NCBI GenBank assembly: GCA_037176845.1
Contig: JAYKXP010000044.1
Location: 248,001 to 312,000, forward strand
Length of the DNA stretch: 64,000 nucleotides
Origin: Paramarasmius palmivorus
Lineage: Eukaryota > Basidiomycota > Agaricomycetes > Agaricales > Marasmiaceae
Reading direction: 5' to 3'
Part shown: one piece after another, positions 24,343 to 36,093 of the stretch
Numbering within the stretch: the stretch's first letter is position 1
Layout of the letters: each line of letters starts with the position of its first letter
Notes under the pieces: generated by a model
What the model saw: only the letters and a program-made list of their open reading frames with translations
The model's database searches: none
What the model was told of the DNA's origin: nothing
Program-made: the position numbers and the translations under genes

Positions 24343-24823
24343 CTAAGCCTGTTCATATCGTTCGAATAAAGTGTTCGGCCGGTACTTCAAATGAGGATGC
24401 TTGAATTTTGCTTGTTCGCGGGTTAGAAGAGCCTAATGTCTAGCGCGCGCGCGCGCGGTAAGAACTAGGTTCAGTCAGGTCGAAGGATAGACTTACTGCA
24501 ATAGCTTGCAGTAATCTTTCCTCATTGATTATGGCGGTGATATCGAGGGATTCAATCGTATGTTCCTGTGCACTATGGCAATACTTATAGTCTAGTGAGG
24601 AACCCGTGAGATCAAGAAAGCAGCAGAGGATCGACACAACGCACTATGCTTCGAATTCCGACTACTGCTTACCGTTGGCCGAGAGAGTACCGTCGGCTGA
24701 GGGGTTGTCCTTCGGATCACCGACGGAGGAAGAAAAGAAAATCTGCACTGCCAAGTTAGCGCTCGTCCGACGCAAAACCGGCGGATGCCACTCAGCCGAT
24801 TCGTCTCCGTTGCACCTTGGCGC
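24343..24823 (-). CDS. small hypothetical protein, three exons seen, start not found
   Basis: Three minus-strand segments join in one frame with good splice signals: an exon within 24823-24673 (donor GTAAGC), 24591-24497 (donor GTAAGT), and 24432-24343 ending in TAG. Together they code for about 111 residues. Segments read ESAEWHPPVLRRTSANLAVQ, then SSSVGDPKDNPSADGTLSAN, then ITAIINEERLLQAIA joined to ALLTREQAKFKHPHLKYRP. No ATG is found in the first segment, so at least one upstream exon is missing. A possible one begins at about 24970 but its donor is weak. I do not recognise the family. The second intron contains a CG microsatellite. Confidence 0.5.
24442..24457. repeat. (CG)n microsatellite
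   Basis: About eight alternating GC units lie inside an intron of the small minus-strand gene. Long CG runs are uncommon in such genomes and can adopt Z-DNA. Confidence 0.8.
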
Positions 24824-25196
24824 TTAAGCTACTTTGTTCCAACTTCCATCCCTGGAGCTCATTCTTAGCATTGACTTATTTCCCTCCATTCCGAGTTATC
24901 TCATGCACCCGAGCAGTAGTTAATATCGGTCTACACATTTCTGATTATCGCAAGGTGACATTTGATGACTGATGACCAGGTTCGTTGAACTGAATGGCTT
25001 TTCTTACCGTCTATCTAACCGTGTTTCTCTAGACCAACTCATGACCAACCCTTTATCTTTATCATCTATTCCAAGCACTAATACTGCGCAACCAGTACTC
25101 TGCGTTCAAACGTTCATCTAAAAGCTGTGTCGGTCACACAGTCTTACCGGTGCACAGAGTGAGTCTGAGCTATTTTTATCTGGCACTAAAAGTGCA

Positions 25197-25202
25197 TATA
25201 AA
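25197..25202 (+). promoter_or_regulatory. TATA box of the gene at 25.25 kb
   Basis: TATAAA lies 55 bp before the ATG at 25252. It supports that start over in-frame ATGs at about 25150 and 25207. Confidence 0.6.
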
Positions 25203-25251
25203 ACGTATGGCTAACGCATCGTATCTCCCTATCTTTTCACGTCTCACAGCA

Positions 25252-26722
25252 ATGTCTTCCAAGGATTCGCCACCACAGTATATCGCCTCGTCGTCAGGCA
25301 TCGAACTCAGTCGCGACGCAGATATCCTAATTCGTTCATTCCTGCCTACACACGAGGAATCGACTTCAGAGCCTCCTCCATACTCTCAACTTCCCAGTCC
25401 TGTCTGTCTTCCTCAGACAAGTCTTCATGCCAAATGGGACTCGGCATTCGCCCGAGGGTACAACCCAGCTATCGGACAAGCCGGCATATCACAAGAAGAA
25501 TTCTTAAACTTCATCGATGGCTTGAACCTTGCAATTGCCGCGAGCCCACCGCTTCGAGTTGTAGATTTCGCAGGAAAGGTCATCGGATTCGTGTAAGTCA
25601 TCTCTCATCAACGAATTCCCAAACATCTGGCATTCTGATTTGTCCCCAAAGGCCATACCACTGGGCAATGATAGCCAGTATTGTCATGCAAACTACCGCC
25701 CAGACCGGCATGCACATCCTATCCAAAACCCTCACCGACAGATACCTCCGAGCCGCCAATCTCAATCTTTTCAAACCAAAGGGCCTCTCCGTTCGTATTT
25801 GCACAACAACAGCTATGCAAAAACTCCTCTCTCCTCACGAATCTCACCAGAACGGACCCAGCAAGGTCGATAAATTCGGTCGTGCTGTCGGTTCCGCAGT
25901 TCTTCAACTCCCTATTCCTATCGTTGGCCCAATCCTACGCCGTGTCGTGCATGCTATTGCGGATAAACCACCTGTCATCCCGCCTTCTGAAGGTATGGCG
26001 AAAAACAGCGCGCTCAAAAGGCGACTTGCGCGTACACAGGACTATGCCCTTCCTCTCGAGGTCGACAACATGCCACCACCTGCCAAACCAGCTGGTGTCA
26101 TGGACACCATCGCCTCTTGGGGCGTCAGATTCGATAATTATCGTCAAGAGAAAGAGGAGATCAAGAACGAAGAGCGTAGGCGTGCGTTGGCGGCACAGAG
26201 GATGGGTGTTGATATAAGGATGTTGGAGGCTCGGGAGGATAGTTTTAATCCTCGCCGTGTTCACAAGGAGTTTGATCGACAAGCGAGGGCGCAGGCGAGG
26301 GCTTTACGGAGACAGAGAAAGGGTCGGGCACCAAAAGTAGGTCTGTTGGCTCCAGTGATCGGGCCAAAGATGACGCGGATGGAAGGACGTGTTGCAAATG
26401 CGGATTTGTTGGAACACTGGGCTGATGAGAAGCTCCTCTGGATTGTGGTCATGCGTTCGGATATCGGTAAGGCTGTTTTCGAGATCGTGTTGGGCCATCT
26501 AACACTAGAAATTGAACAGACTCTAGTATTGAGGATATAGGAATAGCCGAGGATCCAGCCAACGAGGAGCGAGTCGATGATCAGACCTGGAACCGAGAGA
26601 TGAAGAAAGAAAAAGAGCAGTTTGAGGACGAGCTTGACGACCTAGAGGAGTTACAGGAATTGCAAGGAGCCTATGCCGATGACAAGCATGACACTCCAGG
26701 GAGTTCGTCCTCCAAATATTGA
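25252..26722 (+). CDS. conserved fungal protein of unknown function
   Basis: Three exons, 25252-25592, 25652-26466 and 26520-26722, give about 452 residues. Introns have GTAAGT/AAG and GTAAGG/CAG ends, and frame holds across both. The N-terminus is Ser/Pro-rich with PPPYS motifs. A conserved domain follows at residues about 65-220: FARGYNPAIGQAGISQEEFL, FIDGLNLAIAASPPLRVVDF, then VPYHWAMIASIVMQTTAQTG. Its end is Gly/Pro/Ile-rich (LQLPIPIVGPILRRVVHAIA) and may touch membranes. A long basic helical region follows (RQARAQARALRRQRKGRAPK), then an acidic C-terminus. I recall homologues across ascomycetes and basidiomycetes without an assigned role. Confidence 0.8.
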
Positions 26723-26939
26723 CGACTGTACCCTTCGGAGCTATACATCGTGTTTTACAGAAAGTTATTGCTATTGTACATTTACTTCAAAAAATACCCC
26801 CGGAGAATAGATTTGTATTCAAACAACGCCGTCACTTCTGATTGCACATTGACCAAAGTCGAGCTTCTTCAAGCCTTCAGGCTTAGGGAGAATATCCTAA
26901 TAATTATCACCATTAGTTGTGTTACACAAAATGAACATG

Positions 26940-29396
26940 TTATGTACTTACATGCTCAAAAATCCCGGTTGGCAAGGCTAGCGTCACGCAGGCATTGGGG
27001 GAATCCTATCATTGCCAAGGCTTGGGTCGGAACCAGCGAATGAAGAATAAAGGCGCTTACCACGACGGCACCAACATGGCTTTCAACGGGTGCGGCAGAA
27101 AGTAAGAGATCTGGAAACCAGGCATGAGCGCTTGCTACTATACGAGGATATCGTCGAAAGACGTACATGCTTGTTCGCGCGCTAATGAATGGGTGTTGAG
27201 CCGTAAGACACTAGTCAGAAAGAGGTTGCTTCACGTACTGTAGCCGATCTTCTGTAGGTAAGCAATGGCGTTGAGTGCAGCTTGCTTGTAAGCCACCGTG
27301 CTGGGTACAGGCGATCAGCGAGGAGCCTTGCAGTCTAACATAGGAAACTCACGCATCCATGTTGTACTGCTTGCCAGTGCCGTCTGTGACGTCGTTCAGC
27401 AATGGTGCGTTCCACCTGAACTAAAATAAACACTCACGATAGTCGACGCTAATACCTTCAAAGATGAGCTGAAAGGCGTCATGTCAGTCCAGTATTCCGT
27501 ATTGCGGAAAGGAGATGGCACCTTTTGCGAATAGATTGGATCAATAGGCGAAGGCTATGGCAGGGTCAATGAAAATGTCATTGCTCGACATGTCTTCGCG
27601 GTACGAACCAAGAAGATGGGCTGTTTCAACGCAAATTTCTCCACCCCGTCTTTGATAATGCTGGTCTTGAAGGTGATGATACCAGCCTGCCAAGATCACA
27701 ATTAGAATCTAATTAAATCAAAGAGTCAGTATTGCTGCACTTACCATCTCGATAGCGCCACAGAATGATAGCTAGTACAACATCGCTTGATGAATTTCAA
27801 ATGAGAGGAGATGTATAGACTTTACCTCGCCCTATAACCGATGAACATTAGTAGTCAGCCGCCAAGAATCCTGATTTGAGCATAGTACTTACATCTCCTT
27901 GTGAGAAATGTAGGTCACCCACTGAAAGGTTTGCACCCTTTACAAATACAGGGAAATAGCATCGAGAGCCCCTTGAGATAAGAAAAGGTTGTTCGGATCA
28001 TGTAAATTGAACACTTGAATCGGAGTTACCGAGATAGGTTTTTAATCTATGGCCATTGGTGAGAGATCAGCCAATCAGGATACATTCAACCGGATTCAAA
28101 GGCTCACATCGCAGTTCCCACCATGCTCACGACCCGGAATAGTCCTAGCGCCGTCTTTGGCAATCTTTTCCATAACCTTTGAATCGAGGTCTTGGCCTAC
28201 ATATGCTCCAATTGGTTCAGGAGCGAATGCAACTGGTGGAACAGAATTGGGATGCTCGGCAATGAGAGCCCCTTCACGTTGGTTCCACGTTGCAAGTAGC
28301 TCGGGCGATGGAGCTGTTCCAATAAGACCAGGGTGGGATACTCCCGCAAATCGAACTCCCGGGATGTGTCGTGAAGTAGCGTAGACGCCTGTGTGAAGTA
28401 CATGTCAATGACTACCCCTGAACATATGGAAGACGTGCGTACCATGGAAATCCCAAATCGCTTTCGCCGCCTTGCTATTGAATTCGCGGGCTGAAAAAGG
28501 TTAAACTCTCAATTACAGGGTGATCCATGGGAGCTTACCGAATAATCCACCTCCGTTTTCAAGCTCGAATATACCCTAATGGGACATGAGTCAGGTTCGC
28601 GATGGTATAGAACTACAAACGCACGGTATATCCCCAAGGCATCTTTTCAAATGGTTGAACTTTTTACAGAAGGAATGTAAGTTTGCAGGTGTGCATTGAA
28701 CGGAAGCGAACCTACCATCGAGGATGTCAACCACCAAACAATCGCCTGGTTCTGCACCCTCAACTGCAATCGGGCCCGAGAGGTTGTGGACCTTGGTCAA
28801 GTCGACATTTTTGATGTCGTCACTGGCTATAAACGGAGAAATTAAGATGTGGACAACATCAGGATCGCTACTGGAACATACTGTCGTTGTTCCCAATTTG
28901 TGCTCCGGTCCAGTCTACACTCCTGTAGTGAGCTGACGTTCATGTATTGGTTGCAAGGCACCGACCAATGCATTCCACTTTAAACACCTGCAGAATGAGG
29001 TTTAGGGTACTGCTTTGAATGACATGAACCGCGAAACCATACCTGCCCTGGTTTCACGGTAGCGAAGGGTGGGATATCGGGACTTGTGGATGCAGTGTCA
29101 GCTGCCGCGCTTGTTGGCTTCAGATTCTACGTACTGCCAGCGATTGTGAAGACCCTGACATCAAGTTTTAATCACCTTTTCTCCGAAAAGACAGATGGAT
29201 TACAACGCACCTTCTGCTGATCAGCAGGGCTTCAAGTATCTTATCAGTTACAGCCTTCCTAGGGGTGGAGATAGACTTTACATGAATGGATCAATCTATA
29301 TGTAGAAACGTCAACCTCATTGGTGCTTCGATTGTAACGGTCACAACGCACCTTGACCAATGTGGGATGTGGAACAGAATTTGCTTGAGTAGCCAT
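26940..29396 (-). CDS. acetamidase/formamidase (FmdA/AmdA family), intron-dense
   Basis: A minus-strand gene with more than a dozen small exons. I start at ATG 29396 (MATQANSVPHPTLVK); a TATA box lies at 29449-29455. Family motifs appear in order: HNRW (near 29145), VKPGQVFKVEC, DWTGAQIGNND, LTKVHNLSGPIAVEGAEPGD, KAIWDFHG, then RHIPGVRFAGVSHPGLIGTA, TIPGREHGGNCD, GKQYNMDATVAYKQAALNAI, YLLLSAAPVESHVGAVV and PNACVTLALPTGIFEHV, ending in TAA at 26940-26942. The enzyme hydrolyses formamide or short amides to ammonia and the acid in the cytosol, serving nitrogen use. The exons between residue 15 and HNRW could not be resolved: the frame from HNRW to the PDIPP segment needs a 25-nt intron or an error. 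The rest looks intact. It is divergent from the FAD monooxygenase at 30.3 kb. Confidence 0.85.
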
Positions 29397-29448
29397 GATG
29401 GGAGATTTGTATCAAGTGAAAGTATGCCCAGCGAGCGGAACTGTGTCA

Positions 29449-29455
29449 TTTTATA
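29449..29455 (-). promoter_or_regulatory. TATA box of the formamidase gene
   Basis: TATAAAA on the minus strand, about 55 bp upstream of the ATG. Confidence 0.6.
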
Positions 29456-30278
29456 GGTCTCAGAGTGGGAAATAGGGCGCGAGATAGCAAAAAGATAAGG
29501 TCTGGGAGAGTGTCGTATGACCTGGCCGTGGAAATTCGAAGGAGTTCCGCGCCAGAACGATCACGTGTTTGACCTCTTCTCCCGCCAAGTTGAAGTTCTC
29601 AGTTCCTGTTTCCGTGGGTTTGAACTTGATGTAAGAATCAATACCCTCGTTACGGATTTGGTATCGATGTATGATGGCTACCCTTCGAAGCAGACTTCAA
29701 GATCTCCTTGATTCCTTCCCGCTGTCGTCATTTTTTCCAAGAGTAGCATGTGTCATTCTAATCGTAAAGCTATCATTCAAAACACTCCAAGTCGCTTAAG
29801 ATTAGCCGAGTCGGAGAGGATCTATAGAAAGCCACAATGTCAACAGAAAGCCGATCCTTAGACGCTTATGACCGAAATGAACTTGTCCAGCTACTCTTTG
29901 CAATTTGCCCGTGGTGTACAATTTCATTTAACCAAAAGACTTTCCCGCGAAGGTGGGTCTATCGCACGGAGTCTGCAGGAACTTCTTCAAACTACGACCG
30001 AGATACCCATGACACGCTTACCCGACAGGGCAAAGCATAACATGTCGGCAATCGATTCATGCCTAATTGAACGCGATCTCAATTCCATCGTGACCTTGTC
30101 CTTGACTTGGAACACGTTTTTGCATTGATTAAAATGGAATTCTCTAGGAAACATGATCTATTGCATGCGATGGATCGAAGAAAATAGGAACATACGCACG
30201 ACATTTTAAAAGGAACGTCGACTCGAGGTCAAATGGCGACGCGACACCCGAGTCCCAACACCTCGCTCGACACAAGAG
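29456..30278. other. shared divergent promoter region
   Basis: About 0.8 kb lies between the start codons of the formamidase (minus) and a FAD monooxygenase (plus). Short frames inside show no support. A shared upstream region would allow joint regulation. Confidence 0.5.
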
Positions 30279-32105
30279 ATGGCAGTTCCAAAGCTAACTG
30301 ATCCCGCGAATACTGCAGTCGTTCCTTTGCATTTCATTATTATCGGAGGTGGCATCACGGGCCTATCGTGCGCGCTTGCACTGCGGCGTGCGGGGTTTCT
30401 CGTTACGGTTCTGGAGAAAGACGAAGGCCACTCGAGTAAGGTACAGTCCTTCACACGCTTCCCCGCGACTTGCACACTGATGAAATCACTCCCGAATTAG
30501 TCGGAAGGATGCCGGATCCCACCAAATCTGACAAAGATCCTGTATCTATGGGGTTTACGCTGGGCTATTCAATCCAAGTCAATGAAGTGCAACAATATTC
30601 ACCTATTGCAATGTAAGTATTGTCTCGCGGAACAGTCAACAGCTAAGCGGGTTTTACAGTCGAATCGGGAGAGTACCTCAGTAGCTATCTCTGGGATGAC
30701 GATCTACTACTAGAAACAGGCGGGGAGCTCACGTTTATGGAGGTAAGTTGATATTCAAGATTATGAGATGTGAGAAATGACTTACTTTCTACCAAGTACG
30801 CAGCACTAAGAGATCTTCTGTACGATGCAGCCATTGCCAGTGGGGCAGTGTTCCGGTTCAATGCCGAGGTCGTGAAGATCGACCCAGAAGCTGCTGTCGT
30901 AACGTTGAAGTCTGGTGAGACCATATGCGGAGACGTACTTGTGGGCGCCGATGGCCTGCAAGGCATATCTTTACAGTATATAGACTGTTCAGAAATCCCA
31001 ATCGAGGACACAGGAGTTCGGATGATCAGGTAAGCTGAATAGTTCTGGTTGTCCGTGTCGCTTGCGGACTTGTCAATATAGCATGTCGATACCAAAGGAG
31101 TCTATCGCCGATGACCTCGACGTCTGCCTTTCCACTGAGACAGACATTGTGAGTTGTTCGACATTTGCGTACGATGATCGCTTACCAGGATATAGGGCGA
31201 CATGTTCATCTGGATGGGCAACGAGCAGTCCATCTTGGGTTTCCCGACGGTGTGTAGCCCTTCATCGAATCATCTGCTAATAAGAATTAATGTGGGCTCC
31301 TAAAGCAGGACGAAAAAAGATTAGTGATGTCGGTATATGCGTCCTACAAAGAGAATGACTTACTTCAAACGGGTGATGAGAGGTAAGGTATTTGTCGACC
31401 TTGGAGATGCCTATCTAGAGAACGACGTGCAGGTTCAAACATCCACGAAATCTTAGTCTCTATTCGAAGAGCCGGCAAGTGACGAGGCGTGCAGTCCTAG
31501 ATGAATGGGTTAGAGGAAGAATGGTGATCATCGGAGACGCGGCTCACCCATTACCGGTACTTCTTTCCAGACATCCAGCTCTTCCTCACGCTGACCACAG
31601 GCTCGCGTAGCCGGGCTCTTTACAATCAGCCGCCCTATCCGTGGAGGATAGCGTTGTCCTCGCAAGATTATTTTCGCATTTGACTTCAGTGATACAGGTC
31701 GACGAATTCCTCGCCGCGTTCCAGGAAATACGGTATCCTAGATGCGAAGAAATTCATACGAAAGAGTACGGGATCATTTACTTCATGACCATGCCGCCAA
31801 GCGAAGTGGAGGAATACCGAAATCAGGAATTCAGGTTAAGACGAGATGCTGGCTTGTCCTACGTCGACAGTGACTCGGAGTGGGAAGACTCAGTTGAGGA
31901 GAAGGAAATCAGAGACATCTTTGCCTACGATGCGAACGAGGACGCTGATAGTTGGTGGTTGGAATGGGGACTTCTCAAAGACAGATCTGAAGGCATAAAA
32001 CTGGGAGACGAGCTGTCAACCATCGACGGCAAACCTCTTGTCGTTGACATCGAGAGAAGCATGAATGTTGTGGTACAGCAATTCAGGTTTTGGAGGTTTT
32101 ATTGA
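30279..32105 (+). CDS. FAD-dependent monooxygenase (salicylate hydroxylase-like), copy 1
   Basis: Nine exons: 30279-30440, 30501-30612, 30660-30742, 30797-31029, 31082-31148, 31196-31249, 31309-31382, 31433-31556 and 31611-32105, about 467 residues. The Rossmann motif is FIIIGGGITGLSCALALRRA (residues about 19-40). The group-specific CRIPPNLTKILYLWGL, the FAD-binding GDVLVGADGLQG and the second FAD motif RMVIIGDAAHPLPPGSLQSA are present and in order. The family uses NAD(P)H and O2 to hydroxylate aromatic or polyketide substrates in the cytosol. No stop or frameshift was found. A paralogue with near-identical layout lies convergently at 34.2-36.1 kb. They share FAYDA(N/E)(E)DAD and WGLL(K/R)(D/E)R near the C-terminus. 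The exact exon 1 donor is uncertain: GTACAG at 30441 is used here, GTAAGG three bases earlier is possible. Confidence 0.85.
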
Positions 32106-32437
32106 TGAAAGGGGGCCTAGATGATTGGTGTAGTTAGTACCAGAGTAATAGCGATGTATACTAAGATACCGTACTTGAACGTATAATGTTGGCCTTGTAA
32201 ATCGTGGTCGCGGTTAAGGTAGAACACGCAAAGTTTAGGCAGGCAATTGCTCACCCGAGTAAACTGCCGCTCAAACACGTGGTTTCCGTCGGCAAAATTT
32301 TACATGAGGCTCCCGCGCGCAACTTGCGGCTTGCCCTGGACCCATCCCTTGGCCATGCCCCAGACTTTCGCCTCTTCAGTACCCTCTTAAATCAGTCTAC
32401 GAATCGTACTCCAGTAAACCGGATCCAATAAAGGACA
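32106..32437. other. short intergenic
   Basis: No feature beyond the 3' end of the monooxygenase and the promoter of the SR-like gene. Confidence 0.5.
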
Positions 32438-34051
32438 ATGACTTTTCCTCCAAAAGCCAAGAAGGCAGCGCCGATCGTTCAAGCAGGTCGCGAACACCTC
32501 CAGAAGACCTCCGATATCATTCACCAACATAGACTATCGCTTGCCTCGCAGCTGAAGATATTTGATAGCCGTTGGGCAGAGTGAGTGTCCCTTTGAGGAT
32601 AAGAACATGATATTAATGTCAACTACTATTCAGGCTTTTTAGCACGACACCGGTGCTCAATAAGCTCACCAAAGGTCGCCAGAAACCAGACGAATTTAAG
32701 CAGAATACAGAGGTTCTGTTGGATGACGTTCAGGTGCGCTGCAGTGGAAGGTTAACTTGGTCTGTTTGTTAAAACCTTATTTACAGGTCGCTCTTCGTGA
32801 TGCTCATAACAAAAAAGGAAGAAAAAAGGATCGTGACCAGGACAGTATTATACCCGATCCACTTCCAGTGTCTCTTTCAATACGGGTACGTACACCGACT
32901 CTTTGCTCGAACTTCACTCTGACCATAAGTATAGGAACCTAGAGCAGTGTATCCCATTGCGGAGGAAGAAGAGGAACCGGAAGTAAAGAGCATAGTGAAA
33001 AGGGTGCGCTCAAAGCTAAAGGTGTGTACCCCGTCGAAATTCGAAACATTCACTCAAATTCTTCCGGCAGCGCAAGAAGGCTATAAAACGAAAGAGCTCG
33101 AAACCCGGGCTGTCCAGGTTCAACCCTTTCAGAAAACGAGTAATACCTACAAACAACGTGGCATCGTCGGGGGCGGTGGAGCCTCGCAAAGTAAAACATA
33201 AATCTTCGCGACAGAGTCTGCCCTCGAGCTATGGATCACGCTCCCGCTCTAGTCACCGAAGTCCTCGCCCTCGACATAAAACCTCCCGCCGCCATCTACG
33301 AGAGCAGCAGCCCGAGCCTCCCGTAATCCCGACAGAATTTAAACAGTATCTACCCGAGCCACCAATGCTACCTCCCATGAAGTTCGAAATGAGCTCTATT
33401 GGCTACTACGACCCGTCATCACCAGTCATTCCTCCTCCTTCTGCGCCACCACAACCGGATTACAGGTACCGCATGGATTCCCCGGTCGCTCCCAATTCTC
33501 CTCAGCCTTATTATCTATCTGTCCAGGAACAGAAACCTTCATCAAGGAATCGTTCTCATGATTCTAGTTCTAGGTCTTACACCCGCTCAGCTCGTCGCAA
33601 AGCGAGTCGTGACCTCAAGGATGACTCGCGTCGTCACCGAAGCCATAGGCATCGTTCTGACAGAGAACGTCGCCGCGAGTCTAGCGACAGTCGATCCGAT
33701 AGGGATCGTCACCGTGGGTCTCGCGACAGGTCCGATAGGGATCGTCGCCATGAGTCTCACGACCGCCGCCCTCACGAACATTCACGATCTTACCATCATC
33801 ATGACAAATCTCAGCCCAGGGACAAACACTCTTATTCCTACTCTTCTCATCCCCACTCACACTCCCACTCACGTTCTGATCGTCGTCATGATCACTACTC
33901 AAGGGACGGCCATACGCGTGTTCCTACTCAATCTGCCTCTTCTTACGCTCGCCATCATGATAGTCATCGGTTCTGGCAACCGACAGAATTTACGCCTTCA
34001 CCCGAACGTTCACGATTTAAAGAGAATTTCAGCATTCTACATTCTCCGTAA
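32438..34051 (+). CDS. protein with SR-like, Arg/Ser/His/Asp-rich C-terminus
   Basis: Five exons: 32438-32580, 32634-32733, 32787-32885, 32935-33021 and 33071-34051, about 469 residues. Every junction keeps frame with GT..AG introns of 49-53 bp. The N-terminus (residues 1-150) is helical and charged (REHLQKTSDIIHQHRLSLAS, then FDSRWAELFSTTPVLNKLTK). A basic spacer follows, then a Pro-rich block (PPPSAPPQPDYRYRMD). The last 150 residues are dense in RS, RD, RH and HS dipeptides (HRSHRHRSDRERRRESSDSR). Such low complexity is typical of nuclear RNA-processing or speckle proteins, but no RRM is present, so that role is inference. The repetitive DNA makes a long frame in another phase (33399-34256), which is a shadow. 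Confidence 0.75.
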
Positions 34052-34169
34052 TTCCTTATTTACTTATTTGGATGTTTGTATGGGTATTGTACGGTACACG
34101 TTATACATCGGATTACGACTACCAAGAAAGGGCCGAGGGACGGGGTATCAAAAACAGTCCAGAACGAAG

Positions 34170-36093
34170 TCAATACAGAGGCTCAAGATGGGTGTAGGTG
34201 ATGGCATGGATCTCGGGAGAGTCAAATTCAGCGTAGTTGGCTCGTTCTCGAAGTAGACCCCACTGGACCCACCAGTTATCTGCTTCATCTTCAGCATCAT
34301 ACGCAAATACGTCTTTGATGTCAAGCCATTCCTGCGTCTCCTCGATCGTATTGCCCAAAGAACGCAATGCATAAACACCGGCATCTCTCTTTGCCCTCAT
34401 AGCCTCGTCTCTCCCTTGTTGAAGAGGAGTCCCGGTCTCAGCAGTGATAAACTGGACGATTTCTCGTTCTTTCCTAGTAATGGATGCGCAGCGCTCCTGT
34501 CGAATGTCCTGGAAAGCCCAAAGGAAGCTGCTGATTTGATCTTCGCTACTAAGATGAGAAAACAGCCTCCCGAGGACGGCAGCATCTTCCACGCCCAAAG
34601 CACATTCTTGGATAGAGCCGGGCTATGCAGCACATCCCATGAGAAAGGTAGATAAAGCAGATGAAGAGAACTCACAGGTAAAGGATGCGCAGCATTGCCG
34701 ACGACCACCAAGCGACCATCGACCCAGTCTTCCAGCTCAGGAACGTCATCTACGGGAATGCACACAGCCGAGTCTGCCAGAGAACCGAGTTTCTTGAGCC
34801 TAAGTGTGCGTTATGTTAGTGTCTAGGACCAGGGTTCAAACAATTGCTTCAAACCTGGATTCGCACGAGCCAAAGATTGAGTTCGCGTCCTTGATCGTGA
34901 TCGGCTCTGTCCAGGTCTTCTCATGTTCGCTTTTTGGACCGTATGCATATACGGCAAATTCAGGTGTTCCGCCCTATAGTAATCCATCAATAAGAAGCAA
35001 TGACATACCATAACTCTCGAAATGCGTACCACCGGGAATGCGAGGACACCGCGTGAGTGGCCGAACCATGTACGAAGCGTCGTCTATGAAATGGAGAATA
35101 GGTGTAAGTATTTGAAGGAGATGGGATATAAAACACTACCTGATCCTCTTCAAGGAAAGATGCCAATTCGTCCTCTTTCTCGATCGCAGAGTTGGGAACG
35201 ACAAAGCTATGAGGCAGTGCTTGGTTAAAGACAAGCGAGTCGTAGGTATATGCGGTCTTGTCACATACCTATACATGCTGAGAGTGATAGAGGATTCTTT
35301 GGGCAACTCCTCAAAATCCTCTTGCGAAGAAAGTAGCGTGGCTCTTGAGACCCCGAGCAAGCCATCGGCTCCAATAATAACATCTCCGTAGATTTGATCA
35401 CCGGAGCTCAAGACAACTTTCTTAAGATTGGCGTCGATGGAGATGACTGTGGAGTTCATGCGTACTGTGGCGCCTAATGCAGTGGCCTTGGCCAGAAGGA
35501 AGCGCCATAGATCACAGTGCTACTCACGGCAAAGTTAGCTCGCGCGGCAATTTCTTGGGACGAAGACCAACGTGGGCAAAGAGGAATTCTCCGCGAGTTT
35601 CCTTCAAAACTTCTTCATCCCATACATGCGTCCCAAGGCTCTCGCCGGTACTCTCTGTGCATTACTTCAGGAAGTAGCATAGAAAATTCCAAATAGAACG
35701 TACGTAGGTATAGGTGTAAAGCGCCAGATTTCAATGTGATGGCGCGCAGCCCCTGCTCATAACCCCAGCTGAAGAATATTTTGGAAGCGTTTGGTGGTAT
35801 CCTTGTTCCGCCAGAGGTCTTTGACAACGTATCAACGACAACGATAAACACCAGTAGACGACGGCAAAGTCTAGCGTACCATTGGAGGACTCTTGGATTT
35901 TTCCAGAACAGTGACGTTGTGGCCGATGCGTCGAAGGGATATCGCAGTTGCCAAACCCGCTAATCCAGCGCCGACAATAACAAAATGAATCTTGAGTGGA
36001 GCTGCTTTGGGTAAATTCTAGGGTTGAGCGTCTTTTTAGCTGCTTCGCCACAAGAACAAAGTATGGACGACTCACTGAAATTCGGTCAATCAT
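34170..36093 (-). CDS. FAD-dependent monooxygenase (salicylate hydroxylase-like), copy 2
   Basis: Ten exons: 36093-36076, 36017-35880, 35818-35704, 35654-35572, 35519-35269, 35206-35140, 35083-35030, 34973-34855, 34799-34676 and 34622-34170, about 473 residues. Motifs in order: IHFVIVGAGLAGLATAISLR, GTRIPPNASKIFFSWGYEQG, HCDLWRFLLAKATALGA, YGDVIIGADGLLG, WFGHSRGVLAFPVGG, GRLVVVGNAAHPLP and PGSIQECALGVEDAAVLGRL. The second FAD motif has GNAAHP where GDAAHP is usual: an Asn replaces the FAD-contacting Asp. Copy 1 keeps the Asp. The first coding exon is 18 nt (MIDRIS). Several intron positions match copy 1, so the pair arose by duplication and now lies convergent around the SR-like gene. Substrate unknown. 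Confidence 0.83.

Noticed and set aside
24606..24827. 73-codon plus-strand frame
   Set aside because: Antisense to a minus-strand exon that has in-frame splice partners on both its downstream junctions.
33399..34256. 285-codon plus-strand frame
   Set aside because: Shadow of the SR-like gene: the repetitive Arg/Ser/Asp codons leave a second frame open. The main frame has five in-phase exons leading into it.
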